NCBI GenBank assembly: GCA_020446945.1 | Contig: JAGRDS010000011.1 | Location: forward strand, 1-64,000 | DNA length: 64,000 nucleotides | Source of the DNA: Parvularculaceae bacterium | GTDB taxonomy: Bacteria; Pseudomonadota; Alphaproteobacteria; Caulobacterales; Parvularculaceae | Direction of reading: 5' to 3' | Shown here: positions 9,382 through 17,945 of the stretch, one piece after another | How positions within the stretch are numbered: position 1 is the first letter of the stretch | Layout: the number at the start of each line of letters is the position of its first letter | Translations under genes and position numbers: made by a program | Notes under the pieces: generated by a model | Databases searched by the model: none | Told to the model about the DNA's origin: nothing | What the model saw: only the letters and a program-made list of their open reading frames with translations

Positions 9382-10383
9382 ATGGCGGATGATCGAACGA
9401 ATGTCTTCGACCGCGGGTTTGCGCGGTTGAGCGCCGAGGACGTATCGCCGGATTGCGAAACCGCCGAACTGGTGAACGAGATCAATGAAATGCTCGCCGC
9501 GCCGCGCGCGCCGACCCTTTCTCCCTTGGAGGCCGGGCGCGACGCGGCGAGCGCAATCTTTCAGGCTTATTCAGGTCCGCCCGGCGAAACGGAGATCGAT
9601 GAGATAATTCTGCCGGAGGGGGAGGGCGTGCGCACGCGCCTCTACAAGCCGCAGAACGAGCGATCGGGCGCGCTCGTCGTCTACATGCATGGCGGCGGAT
9701 GGATGTTCGGCTCGCTTGACGACTACGACGCGCTGTTGTCGCGCCTGGCGGCGCGGAGCGGCGCAGGTTTTATCAGTCTCGATTATCGGCTCTCGCCGGA
9801 AAACCGATTTCCCGCGGCGCTCGATGATTGCCGGCGCGCGCTCTACGCAATCAGCGACAATGCGGACGCCTTCAACCTCGACCCCGCCCGGCTCGCCGTT
9901 ATGGGCGACAGCGCCGGCGGCAATCTGGCGGCGGTTCTCGCGCAGGAAAGCGTGCGAAGCGGGCCGGCGATAGCCGCGCAGTTCCTGCTCTACCCGATGC
10001 TCGATATCAGCAGTCCGCATCGGGTCTATCCTTCCCGGATCGACTTCGGCGACGGCGATTACTTCCTGACGCGAGACGCCATTGACGCCGCTGCGGCGAA
10101 TTATCTCGGCGATCCCGGCCTTGCGCGCGATCCGCGCGTTTCGCCGCTTCTGGCGGAAAACTTCGCCGGTGCGCCGCCGGCGTACATTCTTGTCGGCGCC
10201 TGCGATCCGCTGCGGGACGAAGCGCGCGCTTACGCCGCTCGCCTCGCTGACGCAGGCGCAACGGTTGAGTTTGATTGCGCGCCCGGCGCGATTCACGCCG
10301 TTTTGTCGTTCGGCTTTCTGCAATCGGCGAGGCGCGCAGAGACGCGCCTTGCCGATGCTGTAAGGCGAATGCTCAAACCGTAG
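9382..10383 (+). CDS. Alpha/beta hydrolase, hormone-sensitive-lipase family esterase
   Basis: This 333-residue cytoplasmic enzyme belongs to family IV esterases. The oxyanion motif HGGG is at residues 103-106, the nucleophile elbow GDSAGG has Ser177, and the acid and base are probably Asp275 (CDPLRDEA) and His305 (GAIHAV). The family cleaves short acyl esters and related compounds. There is no signal peptide. It starts four bases after the TonB-receptor stop, so the two are almost certainly co-transcribed, which suggests it processes the imported ligand. The Shine-Dalgarno is weak, which may mean translational coupling to the receptor. Confidence 0.92.
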   Translation: MADDRTNVFDRGFARLSAEDVSPDCETAELVNEINEMLAAPRAPTLSPLEAGRDAASAIFQAYSGPPGETEIDEIILPEGEGVRTRLYKPQNERSGALVVYMHGGGWMFGSLDDYDALLSRLAARSGAGFISLDYRLSPENRFPAALDDCRRALYAISDNADAFNLDPARLAVMGDSAGGNLAAVLAQESVRSGPAIAAQFLLYPMLDISSPHRVYPSRIDFGDGDYFLTRDAIDAAAANYLGDPGLARDPRVSPLLAENFAGAPPAYILVGACDPLRDEARAYAARLADAGATVEFDCAPGAIHAVLSFGFLQSARRAETRLADAVRRMLKP

Positions 10384-10723
10384 GGCGCTCACGGGCGAAG
10401 GCGGATGGCGATCGTCGTATTGAAATCTCCAATCGACGGGAAGCGGCGCGAAAAAAATTCAGCTTGAGCGTATTGGGCGCCGAAAACGCCAGTTTCAAAC
10501 TGCATGGTGAAATGTGCATTCCGACGTTTGAGGCGGGTTTCCTGCGCCGTGCGCCTGCGAAAGCCGGAAGAATCGCCCGCTCGCATGGCGGCGCGGGGAT
10601 GCAGTAGCCCTTCGACGATAAAAAATCGACGTTGAACGACCCGCAACGACGCTCTGTGACATTTATCCTGCGTTCACACAACGACAGATTGTTATCCATC
10701 CGTACGCGCAGGATTGTCGATGC
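10384..10723. other. Intergenic region without recognisable gene
   Basis: These 340 bases separate the esterase from the ECF sigma gene. Short frames are open on both strands, but none has a plausible start site, domain or coding character, and they overlap each other. No hairpin terminator with a T-run was found. The promoter of the sigma gene should lie in its right half. Confidence 0.6.
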
Positions 10724-11311
10724 GTGAGCGAGGTTGCAATCGATATTTCAGCGCCGGCCCGACCGGCGCGGCGGCCGATGGGCGAGGTGGGCGATGAATT
10801 GCTCGACCGATGGTACCGCCAGCATTATTCTTTGCTTGTCCTGTGGGTCGGAAAGCGCGTTCGCGACCGGGAAGCGGCGGAAGATATTTGTCAGAACGCC
10901 TTTATTTACCTGCATAAGCTATCGTCGCGCGCCGAAATAACGTGTCCGCGCGCGGTCCTTTACAAAACGGCGGCATGGCTTGCGGCGAACGAATTCAGGA
11001 GACGCCGACGCGCCGCGCTCGACAGCCGGTCCTTTGATCTGCTCGAAGAATCGCAATGCGAAGAATCGCACCTTTTTATGGGCGATTCGCTTGATGCGCA
11101 GATAGTTCGGCGCGAAGAAGCGCGGCTTGCCCTCGATGCGATCGGTATGATGCCCGACAAGCCGCAGCAGGTGTTTCGGCTGAGCAGGTTTGAAGGAAAA
11201 ACATATAACGAAATCGCGCGGCAGATGAAATTGTCGAAAAGCAGCGTCGAAAAGCACATGAGTTCGGCGCTGAGATTTGTGCGCGCTGCAAAGGCCGCAA
11301 TCGAAAACTGA
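10724..11311 (+). CDS. ECF-type RNA polymerase sigma factor (FecI-like)
   Basis: This 195-residue protein has sigma region 2 at about residues 30-97 (YRQHYSLLVLWVGKRVRDRE, then EDICQNAFIYL) and region 4 at about 136-185 with the helix-turn-helix YNEIARQMKLSKSSVEKHM. There is no region 3, as expected for an ECF factor. The wording matches the FecI group that usually sits upstream of a FecR anti-sigma gene and a TonB receptor. Here a receptor follows, but no fecR lies between; the 299-base gap holds only a terminator. The start is taken as GTG 10724. How its activity is held in check is unclear. Confidence 0.88.
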   Translation: MSEVAIDISAPARPARRPMGEVGDELLDRWYRQHYSLLVLWVGKRVRDREAAEDICQNAFIYLHKLSSRAEITCPRAVLYKTAAWLAANEFRRRRRAALDSRSFDLLEESQCEESHLFMGDSLDAQIVRREEARLALDAIGMMPDKPQQVFRLSRFEGKTYNEIARQMKLSKSSVEKHMSSALRFVRAAKAAIEN

Positions 11312-11401
11312 AAAATATGGCGCGGCACGGGTGAGTGATTTTCGATGAAGCGGTTTCTTCTGGTTGTCGCGAGAAATTATTCGTAGACATCCAGTTGAAC
11401 T

Positions 11402-11436
11402 GGCCGAAGCGTCCCCCAGCGCTTCGGCCCCTTTTT
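11402..11436 (+). terminator. Intrinsic terminator after ECF sigma gene
   Basis: A perfect 10-bp stem, GGCCGAAGCG (11402-11411) and CGCTTCGGCC (11420-11429), closes an 8-base loop and is followed by CCTTTTT. It lies 91 bases after the sigma factor stop, separating that gene from the TonB receptor downstream. Confidence 0.85.
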
Positions 11437-11610
11437 CGTTCGCGTGTTTCCGACGCGCACTGAGCGTGTTGAAAATCTGCAACACAGTCGACATTCCGAA
11501 AATCATCGATGCTTGCAAACCGTTTTCCGGTTTCTTCGGTTGCGCAGGCCACGCTTCGAAAGCGGCGGAGGTCGAAGCTGCGTTCAATCGATAAACAGGC
11601 AGGGGACTAC

Positions 11611-14600
11611 ATGACAATCTCGATCAAAAACCGAAAAGCGCGAAGCGCTTTGAGCGTATCCTACGCGGCGATAGCGGCGGCGATCGCCTTTCCTTCAGCG
11701 GGTTTGGCGCAATCGTCGGCCGCAGATGACGAAATCATCGTCACCGGCTCGCGGATTCCTTCGGCGAACGCCGTTGCATCGAGCCCGGTCACCACGATCG
11801 GCAACGTCGAATTCGACATTCGTGGCACGACGCGCGTTGAAGATCTCGTCAACACGCTGCCGCAGGCCTTCGCGGCCCAGGGCGCGAACACTTCGAACGG
11901 AGCCACCGGCACCGCGCAGGTTTCGCTCCGCGGTCTCGGCGCCAACCGTACGCTGGTCCTCATCAACGGCCGGCGCATGCAGTACGGTTCGATGATCTCG
12001 TCCGCGCCTGACCTTAACCAGATCCCGGGCGCCCTTGTTGAGCGCGTCGACGTTCTGACCGGCGGCGCCTCGGCCGTTTACGGTTCGGACGCCATCGCCG
12101 GCGTTGTCAACTTCATCATGATCGACGATTTTGAAGGCGTCCGCATCGACGCCCAATTGTCCGGCTATCAGCATGGAAACAACAATTCGCGTGCGCATGA
12201 TGTTTTAAATAGCGCCGTTCCTTCTCCCGGATCCGATATCTCTATCCCGGAATCGGGCGTGTTCGACGGCAAGGGCCAGGAAATCACCCTGATCATCGGC
12301 GCGAACACCGAAGACGGCCGCGGCAACGTGACGGCTTACGCGGGCTATCGCAACAATGATGCGATCCTGCAGGCCGACCGCGACTATTCGAAATGCGCCT
12401 ATTCGGGGGGCGACCCGACTTTTCGCTGTGCAGGTTCGTCAACGACCCCGAATGGAAGGTTCTTCACCAGCAATGGCGATTATACGCTCGATGAAAACGG
12501 TCCTGGCGATACGTTTCGTCCGCGCGTCGGCGCCGATACGTTCAACTTCAATCCAACTAATTTCTATCAGCGCCCTGACGAGCGCTACGCGCTCGGCGCC
12601 TTTGCGCATTATGAGGTGAACGAATATCTCGAATTCTACAGCGAAGTGATGTTCTATGATTTCAAGTCCGATGCGCAGATCGCGTTTACGGGAACGTTTT
12701 TTACAACCAACCAGGTAAGCTGCGCCAACCCGCTGATCAGCTCGACGCCGAATTCATCGGGCGTAAGCCAGCTCGATTATATCTGCGGCGACGGTACGGC
12801 GGGTTCGGGAAGCACGGCGGCGGGAGATGTCGCGTTTTACCCCGGAAAGCGCTTTGTCGAGGGGCTGCCGCGGAACAATTCGCTGAGGAATCAGAGCTAC
12901 AGAATGCTTGGCGGGATTCGCGGCGAGGCGTTCGAGGGATGGAATTACGATGCGTATTTCCAGTACGGCACGACGCGCGGTTCGAATACGTTCGACAATG
13001 ATGCGGTGATTCCCAATATTCAGGATGCGCTGTTCGCTGAAGACGACGGCATGGGCGGGGCGCAATGCCGCTCGGCCACTGCGCGCGCCGCCGGCTGCGT
13101 GCCTTTGAACCTTTTCAGTGTCGGCGGCGTCAACCAGGCGCAGTTGAATTACATCATGCGTCAATCGTTCCAGGAAGGGGCTACAAAACAATATCTCGGT
13201 GAAATGTCGATGGCGGGCGATCTCGGCCAGTACGGCTTTAAATCTCCCTGGTCCGAGGACGGGGCGGGTATCGCTTTCGGCGCCCAGTGGCGCAAGGATG
13301 CGCTGGAGTTCAATCCGGATTCATTGTTCGAGTTCGGGCTGCTTTCCGGCCAGGGCGGCCCCGCGGTTCCCGTTTCCGGTTCGATCGAAACAACCGATTT
13401 TTACGTCGAAGCGGAAATTCCCTTGGTATCCGATATGGCGTTCGCCGAACGGCTTTCGTTCAATGGCGGCTATCGTCATTCGGATGTGTCGACTTCGGGC
13501 TCCTATTCGACATGGAAGCTTGCCGGCGATTGGCAGATCACGCCCGAGTTGCGCGTGCGCGGCGGTTGGCAGCGCTCATCGCGCGCACCCAATGTTATCG
13601 AGACATTCCTGCCGCAGGCGATCGGCCTGACAACGCTTCCCGATCTCGCCAATGACGAGCAGGATCCATGCGCGGGCGCCGCGCCGGCGCGTTCGCTTGC
13701 AGAATGCGCCAACACCGGCGTTACGGCCGCGCAATACGGCTCGATCGTTGGAAACCCCGCCGCGCAGTACAATGGATTGTTCGGCGGCAATCCGAATCTG
13801 GCGCCGGAAATATCAGATACCTACACGGTGGGGCTTGTTCTGACGCCGGGCGATCTGGTTCCCGGGAACCTGTTTCTGACGGTTGATTATTTCGATATCA
13901 CGGTCGAAGGGTTCATTTCCGGCGTCGCTGCGGAAACGACCCTGAACCACTGCCTCGATACCGGTCTTTCGTCGATCACGACATCGACTGGAACCACTAT
14001 CCCGATTTGCGACGCGGTGCATCGCGACGGGCAGGGCACGCTCTGGCTTACGCCGGCCGCTTTTATTGAAGCGGTTAACCTGAACACCGGCTCGCTTTCG
14101 ACTTCCGGTATCGACATCAACGGGAGCTGGAATTTCGACTTCGCCGATATCGGTCTTGGCGACGCCGGCGGTCTGGCGCTCGATCTGGTCGGCACCTATC
14201 TACTGGACCTGACGACTAACGAACTGCCCGGCGACGTCGTGCCGGAATATGATTGCGCGGGATGGTATGGCGGGCGCTGCGCGACGACCAGCGGCGGGGT
14301 GAACCCGGAGTGGCGGCACAAACTGCGCGCCACATGGCAATCTCCGTTCGGCGTGGACGCCTCGCTCACCTGGCGGTATTTCTCCGCCGTACAGCAGGGC
14401 GATTCGTTCCAGGGCAATACGTCCAGCGGACCAACCGATGAAGACTACAAGCTGGAATCGCGCAATTATATCGATCTCGCCGCAAGTTACGGCGTCACCG
14501 AAAAGTGGAACGTAACGGTCGGCGTCAATAACCTGCTCGATAAAGACCCGCCCTTGACGACCCAGACTGCGGGCTTCGCTAACGGCAATACATATCCGCA

Positions 14601-14655
14601 GACATACGACGCGCAGGGACGATTCCTGTTTATCGGAACGACCGTGGATTTCTAG
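11611..14655 (+). CDS. TonB-dependent outer-membrane receptor (large)
   Basis: This 1014-residue receptor starts at ATG 11611 with AGGCAGGGG just upstream. A cleavable signal peptide (AIAAAIAFPSAGLAQ) is followed by the TonB box (DEIIVTGSRI). The plug domain includes SLRGLGANRTLVLINGRRM and VLTGGASAVYGSDAIAGVVN, and a long barrel ends in TTVDF. The phrasing is that of the large alphaproteobacterial/Xanthomonas receptors often linked to peptides or carbohydrate polymers. It lacks an STN signalling domain, so it is unlikely to be the surface sensor of the neighbouring ECF sigma factor in the classical FecA manner. A terminator precedes it and another follows, so it is probably monocistronic. 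The substrate is unknown. Confidence 0.93.
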   Translation: MTISIKNRKARSALSVSYAAIAAAIAFPSAGLAQSSAADDEIIVTGSRIPSANAVASSPVTTIGNVEFDIRGTTRVEDLVNTLPQAFAAQGANTSNGATGTAQVSLRGLGANRTLVLINGRRMQYGSMISSAPDLNQIPGALVERVDVLTGGASAVYGSDAIAGVVNFIMIDDFEGVRIDAQLSGYQHGNNNSRAHDVLNSAVPSPGSDISIPESGVFDGKGQEITLIIGANTEDGRGNVTAYAGYRNNDAILQADRDYSKCAYSGGDPTFRCAGSSTTPNGRFFTSNGDYTLDENGPGDTFRPRVGADTFNFNPTNFYQRPDERYALGAFAHYEVNEYLEFYSEVMFYDFKSDAQIAFTGTFFTTNQVSCANPLISSTPNSSGVSQLDYICGDGTAGSGSTAAGDVAFYPGKRFVEGLPRNNSLRNQSYRMLGGIRGEAFEGWNYDAYFQYGTTRGSNTFDNDAVIPNIQDALFAEDDGMGGAQCRSATARAAGCVPLNLFSVGGVNQAQLNYIMRQSFQEGATKQYLGEMSMAGDLGQYGFKSPWSEDGAGIAFGAQWRKDALEFNPDSLFEFGLLSGQGGPAVPVSGSIETTDFYVEAEIPLVSDMAFAERLSFNGGYRHSDVSTSGSYSTWKLAGDWQITPELRVRGGWQRSSRAPNVIETFLPQAIGLTTLPDLANDEQDPCAGAAPARSLAECANTGVTAAQYGSIVGNPAAQYNGLFGGNPNLAPEISDTYTVGLVLTPGDLVPGNLFLTVDYFDITVEGFISGVAAETTLNHCLDTGLSSITTSTGTTIPICDAVHRDGQGTLWLTPAAFIEAVNLNTGSLSTSGIDINGSWNFDFADIGLGDAGGLALDLVGTYLLDLTTNELPGDVVPEYDCAGWYGGRCATTSGGVNPEWRHKLRATWQSPFGVDASLTWRYFSAVQQGDSFQGNTSSGPTDEDYKLESRNYIDLAASYGVTEKWNVTVGVNNLLDKDPPLTTQTAGFANGNTYPQTYDAQGRFLFIGTTVDF

Positions 14656-14678
14656 GCGTCCAACAAAGGGGCGATGGC

Positions 14679-14707
14679 CGGCGGGCGAGAAATCGCCCGC
14701 CGCTTTT
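14679..14707 (+). terminator. Intrinsic terminator after large TonB receptor
   Basis: A perfect 10-bp GC-rich stem (14679-14688 with 14693-14702) is capped by a GAAA tetraloop and followed by CTTTT, 24 bases after the receptor stop codon. Confidence 0.87.
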
Positions 14708-14845
14708 CGTGGCTTCAGTCTTCAGACGGCGCTTCGGCGCCGGCGAACGTCGAATTTTCGAGGTTGAACGTCGCTCGACCCGAAGGGTCGTCTCTGGCAA
14801 AATGAATGAGGGACGAGCCGAAATCGGCGCGCCATTTCTGTCGGG

Positions 14846-15901
14846 TTGGCCAAAACAGCGATGAAAACGCGATCGGCGACAGTATTTTTCGTCACGCTTG
14901 CGATCTGGATCGTCCATGTCGCGGTCTTTACGCTATCGAATGCGCTGGAAAATAACCCGCAGACCCGAGAGCTGGCGGCGGCGCGAATTGTCGTTTCATT
15001 TGTAGGCGTCGGTTTTTGTTACGCCATCCTGTTTGTCCTTCACCGGCTTCCGACCCGCCGTTTGCCGTATAGGGTAATCGCGCTCGCCCTGATGTCGCCG
15101 ATCAGCGGCGAGCTTTTCGCATGGATCGCCTATTTCGCCATGAAGTTTGCGACTGGAAGCGAGGCCAGTCTGGAGTTCAGGTGGAGTTCGGCGCTCCTCG
15201 TGCTTTCGATGTATAGCTGGTTGTTTTTCGCATGGGGCGCGTTGATATTGTCCATAGAGTACAGCTTTGATCTGAGAGAGCAGGAAAAGCGCAACGCCGA
15301 GTTTAGAGCCCTTGCGCAGGACGCAAAACTTCGCGCGCTTCAGGCGCAGATCAATCCGCATTTCATGTTTAACAGCCTGAATTCGCTGTCCGCATTAATT
15401 CTGGAGAAGCGAAACGACGACGCTGAAACGATGTTATCGCGCCTTGCGAAATTCCTCCGGTTCACGCTTTCCGCAAACGCATTGAAAGATATCACTCTGG
15501 AAGAGGAGTTCGGTCATCAAAAAGATTATCTCGCCATAGAACAGGTCCGAGATCCCGGATTGCGTGTTCGGTTCGATGCTCATGAGGATATTCTGCCGGC
15601 GAAAATCCCGGCTTTATTGTTGCAGCCCCTTGTTGAAAACGCGATCAAGCACGGCGCGGCAGGCGGTGCGAGCGTTGAAGATATCGTCATTTCCGCGTCG
15701 AGAAATTCCGACCGGCTCGTTATAGAGTTGACGAACCGCGTTGGCGGCGATGCGGCGCGGCGAATAGACTGCGGCGGCCTTGGAATCGCAAATGTACGAG
15801 ACCGTCTTGCGAACAGGTTTGGCGACGACCAATCGATCGAGGCGGGCCTTTCAGATGACGGCCATTATCGCGTCCGGCTGGAAATGCCGTACCGGACATG
15901 A
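14846..15901 (+). CDS. LytS-type sensor histidine kinase
   Basis: This 351-residue kinase has four predicted membrane helices (about 11-31, 47-67, 79-99 and 115-137). A short coiled linker follows, then the His_kinase domain with the phospho-acceptor block QINPHFMFNSLNSLSAL (His172). An HATPase domain has its N-box in LLQPLVENAIKHGAAGG and a G-box in GLGIANVRDRL. It lacks a recognisable extracytoplasmic sensor domain, so the signal is probably sensed in or near the membrane. It overlaps the response regulator by ATGA, implying translational coupling. The start may be TTG 14846 or ATG 14861; neither has a strong ribosome-binding site. Confidence 0.9.
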   Translation: MAKTAMKTRSATVFFVTLAIWIVHVAVFTLSNALENNPQTRELAAARIVVSFVGVGFCYAILFVLHRLPTRRLPYRVIALALMSPISGELFAWIAYFAMKFATGSEASLEFRWSSALLVLSMYSWLFFAWGALILSIEYSFDLREQEKRNAEFRALAQDAKLRALQAQINPHFMFNSLNSLSALILEKRNDDAETMLSRLAKFLRFTLSANALKDITLEEEFGHQKDYLAIEQVRDPGLRVRFDAHEDILPAKIPALLLQPLVENAIKHGAAGGASVEDIVISASRNSDRLVIELTNRVGGDAARRIDCGGLGIANVRDRLANRFGDDQSIEAGLSDDGHYRVRLEMPYRT

Positions 15902-16746
15902 CATCCGCCATGAAACTCATGATCGTCGACGATGAGCCCCTCGCGGTGAGGCGACTGGAAATTACCCTTGGCGCGATAGCCGGCGCCGAATGTGTCGCAA
16001 CCGCGCGCAATTGCGAAGAAGCTGTACGGAAATTTCGCGAAAGCGCGCCCGATATCGTGTTGCTGGACATATGCATGAAGAATGGGGACGGCTTTGATTT
16101 TCTGGAGATGCTTCCCGCCGACGCGGCGCCGGGAATAATCTTCGTCACTGCGTTTGATCACTTCGCCGCCCGCGCTTTTGATGTGCTGGCAGCTGATTAC
16201 GTGCTGAAGCCGGTGGAGCCTGATCGTCTTAAGCTCGCGATTGAGCGTGCGCGCGTATTCTTGCAGGCGCATGACGCCGACAATCGAATCTGTGCGCTGC
16301 GCGAGACGGTCGCTCAATTGCGGGAGGAAATCCGCAAAACGCACTCAGACTACGACAAGGAAATCTGGGTGAACGGCGCCGCCGGCGCGCATATTCGCGT
16401 TCCGGTCGACGATATTGTTTTCGCCAGAAGCGAAGGCGAATATGTTCGCATTCATACGAAATTCCGTTCGCACCTTATTCGAATTTCCTTGTTGCAGCTC
16501 GAAGAACGCCTCGATCCAGCCGAGTTCATAAGAACGCATCGCAGCGCCATCGTTCGATTAAGTGCGATCGAGTCGTTCGGCGCCAAGGCGAGCGGCGGCG
16601 GCGAAGTGCGGTTGCGCGATGGGGCGACGGTTCCGCTTGGGCGTGTCTATGCAAAACGTATCCGCACGATCGCCGCGTCTCGCAGCTCTCCAGTCGGCCG
16701 CGCAGAATCGTTTAGCGACAAAAATTCAACGCCCGATAGAAATTAG
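15898..16746 (+). CDS. LytTR-family response regulator
   Basis: This 282-residue regulator has a receiver domain with the acidic pair D11-D12, phospho-acceptor Asp57 (VLLDICMKNGDG) and Lys104 (YVLKPVEP). A linker and a C-terminal LytTR DNA-binding domain follow (about residues 160-262; VDDIVFARSEGEYVRIHTKF, then FIRTHRSAIV). It is the cognate partner of the kinase it overlaps by four bases. LytTR regulators bind paired short direct repeats. The nearest plausible target is the membrane protein gene 98 bases downstream, but this is not evident from sequence. Confidence 0.92.
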   Translation: MTSAMKLMIVDDEPLAVRRLEITLGAIAGAECVATARNCEEAVRKFRESAPDIVLLDICMKNGDGFDFLEMLPADAAPGIIFVTAFDHFAARAFDVLAADYVLKPVEPDRLKLAIERARVFLQAHDADNRICALRETVAQLREEIRKTHSDYDKEIWVNGAAGAHIRVPVDDIVFARSEGEYVRIHTKFRSHLIRISLLQLEERLDPAEFIRTHRSAIVRLSAIESFGAKASGGGEVRLRDGATVPLGRVYAKRIRTIAASRSSPVGRAESFSDKNSTPDRN

Positions 16747-16843
16747 ACCTAATCGACAGCGGTGTCGTCTATATTGACGGCGCGCTTCGCCGGCGCGCCC
16801 TTACGGGCGGATTATTGCGCCTGAAAACAGAACGGGAAGCCTT

Positions 16844-17371
16844 ATGGAAAGAGTTATGAGTGAACGTATCGATGTGCGGCGGCCGAAAAACGGGCTCGCC
16901 GCAGTTTTTAAGGCGATCATTTTGGCGGGCGCCGCCGGCGGACTGCTCGACATATTCGGCGCCGTGATCGTTTACGGCCCAATTCTTCACTTGACGAAGT
17001 CATCGCTGCAAATATTTCAGTCAGTCGCGACGGGCGTTTTGGGGGCGGGCGCATTTGACGGCGGCGCCGCGACGGAGTTTCTCGGCTTCACTCTCCACAT
17101 GTTCATATCGTTTGTCGCTGCGGCGATTTACGTGTTCCTGGGGTTTGCAATTCCGACCCTGTTCAGGCGTCCGATCATTTTCGGCCACGTGTTCGGCGTA
17201 ATCGTCTATTTCGTGATGACGAAAATAGTCGTGCCGTTATCTGCAGCGCCGGCGCGCACGCCGCCGGATTTGGACCAATTGTTGATCGCGATGTCTTTGA
17301 ATGTCTTTTTATTCGGCGTTCCGATCGCCATTGTCGCCGGCCGGCTGCTTTCGCCGCGCGCTGACCATTGA
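16844..17371 (+). CDS. Hypothetical four-helix membrane protein
   Basis: I do not recognise a function for this 175-residue protein. It has four strongly hydrophobic stretches (about 21-46, 78-106, 110-130 and 147-166) and short loops, so it is an integral inner-membrane protein. The overall look is that of DUF1440/YagU-like proteins, but the match is loose. GGGAAG lies seven bases before ATG 16844; a second ATG at 16856 is possible. It follows the LytS/LytTR pair on the same strand after a 97-base gap, so it may be their target, and it converges on the lipoprotein gene at 17434. Confidence 0.7.
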   Translation: MERVMSERIDVRRPKNGLAAVFKAIILAGAAGGLLDIFGAVIVYGPILHLTKSSLQIFQSVATGVLGAGAFDGGAATEFLGFTLHMFISFVAAAIYVFLGFAIPTLFRRPIIFGHVFGVIVYFVMTKIVVPLSAAPARTPPDLDQLLIAMSLNVFLFGVPIAIVAGRLLSPRADH

Positions 17372-17433
17372 ATAGGTGCGCGCGCGGCGCGCCGCAATTT
17401 TGAAACCGCAAGGCGTCCCGCGTTTGAGCGGGA

Positions 17434-17904
17434 TCAGTGGACTTCGGAAATTTCGGTGATCTCCGCGATGCCTTCGCCGCCGCAATTGATGAGAATGCTG
17501 CGATAGGCCGGATAGGTCGCCGCACCTTCGTATTTCACCGGTGTCGGCGTAACGACCTGAGGGACGATGCCGTCCGGCGGCGTCAGAACGAGCGTGAACC
17601 GCTGCCCCGGCGGATTGGCGCGATCGGCCGGCCCTTCGATCCATTCAACGGAATATCCCGGCGTCGGCAAGTCGACCTCGCCGGCGATATTGAGCCGCGC
17701 GCCGCCGTCGACGGATGGCATCTTGTTCAACCAAGCGCTCCAGCCGCGGCTGTCGATGACGGGGCAGTTTTCTGACATTGCGCTTTTCTCCTCCGTCGCC
17801 ACGCCGACCGTTTCATTCAACACGGTTTGCGTCGGCGCAGGCGTTTGCTCCTGGGCGCATCCTGCAAGACACGCCGCCGCCAGCAGCAATGCAACTTTGT
17901 TCAT
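17434..17904 (-). CDS. Hypothetical lipoprotein
   Basis: This 156-residue protein begins with a clear lipoprotein signal (MNKVALLLAAACLAGC, lipobox LAGC) after a GGAG ribosome-binding site five bases before the ATG. The frame is open further upstream, but that part has no coding character. The mature part starts with a short Thr/Pro/Glu-rich spacer and then a compact domain (about residues 45-156) with two cysteines, NCPVIDSRGW near the start and INCGGEG near the end, that could form a disulfide. I cannot assign a family. It is the last gene of a minus-strand set of secreted proteins (esterase and two other lipoproteins). Confidence 0.8.
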   Translation of the reverse strand: MNKVALLLAAACLAGCAQEQTPAPTQTVLNETVGVATEEKSAMSENCPVIDSRGWSAWLNKMPSVDGGARLNIAGEVDLPTPGYSVEWIEGPADRANPPGQRFTLVLTPPDGIVPQVVTPTPVKYEGAATYPAYRSILINCGGEGIAEITEISEVH

Positions 17905-17945
17905 AGTCTCCTCCATTTTTGACGCGCCGGCGAATACCGGAATCG

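Noticed and set aside
11312..11610. Missing fecR gene hidden as a frameshifted remnant
   Set aside because: No frame in this gap shows FecR-like sequence; it contains a clear terminator and the receptor's ribosome-binding site.
17416..17433. Hairpin TCCCGC...GCGGGA between convergent genes
   Set aside because: Only six pairs, and no T-run on either strand, so not called a terminator.
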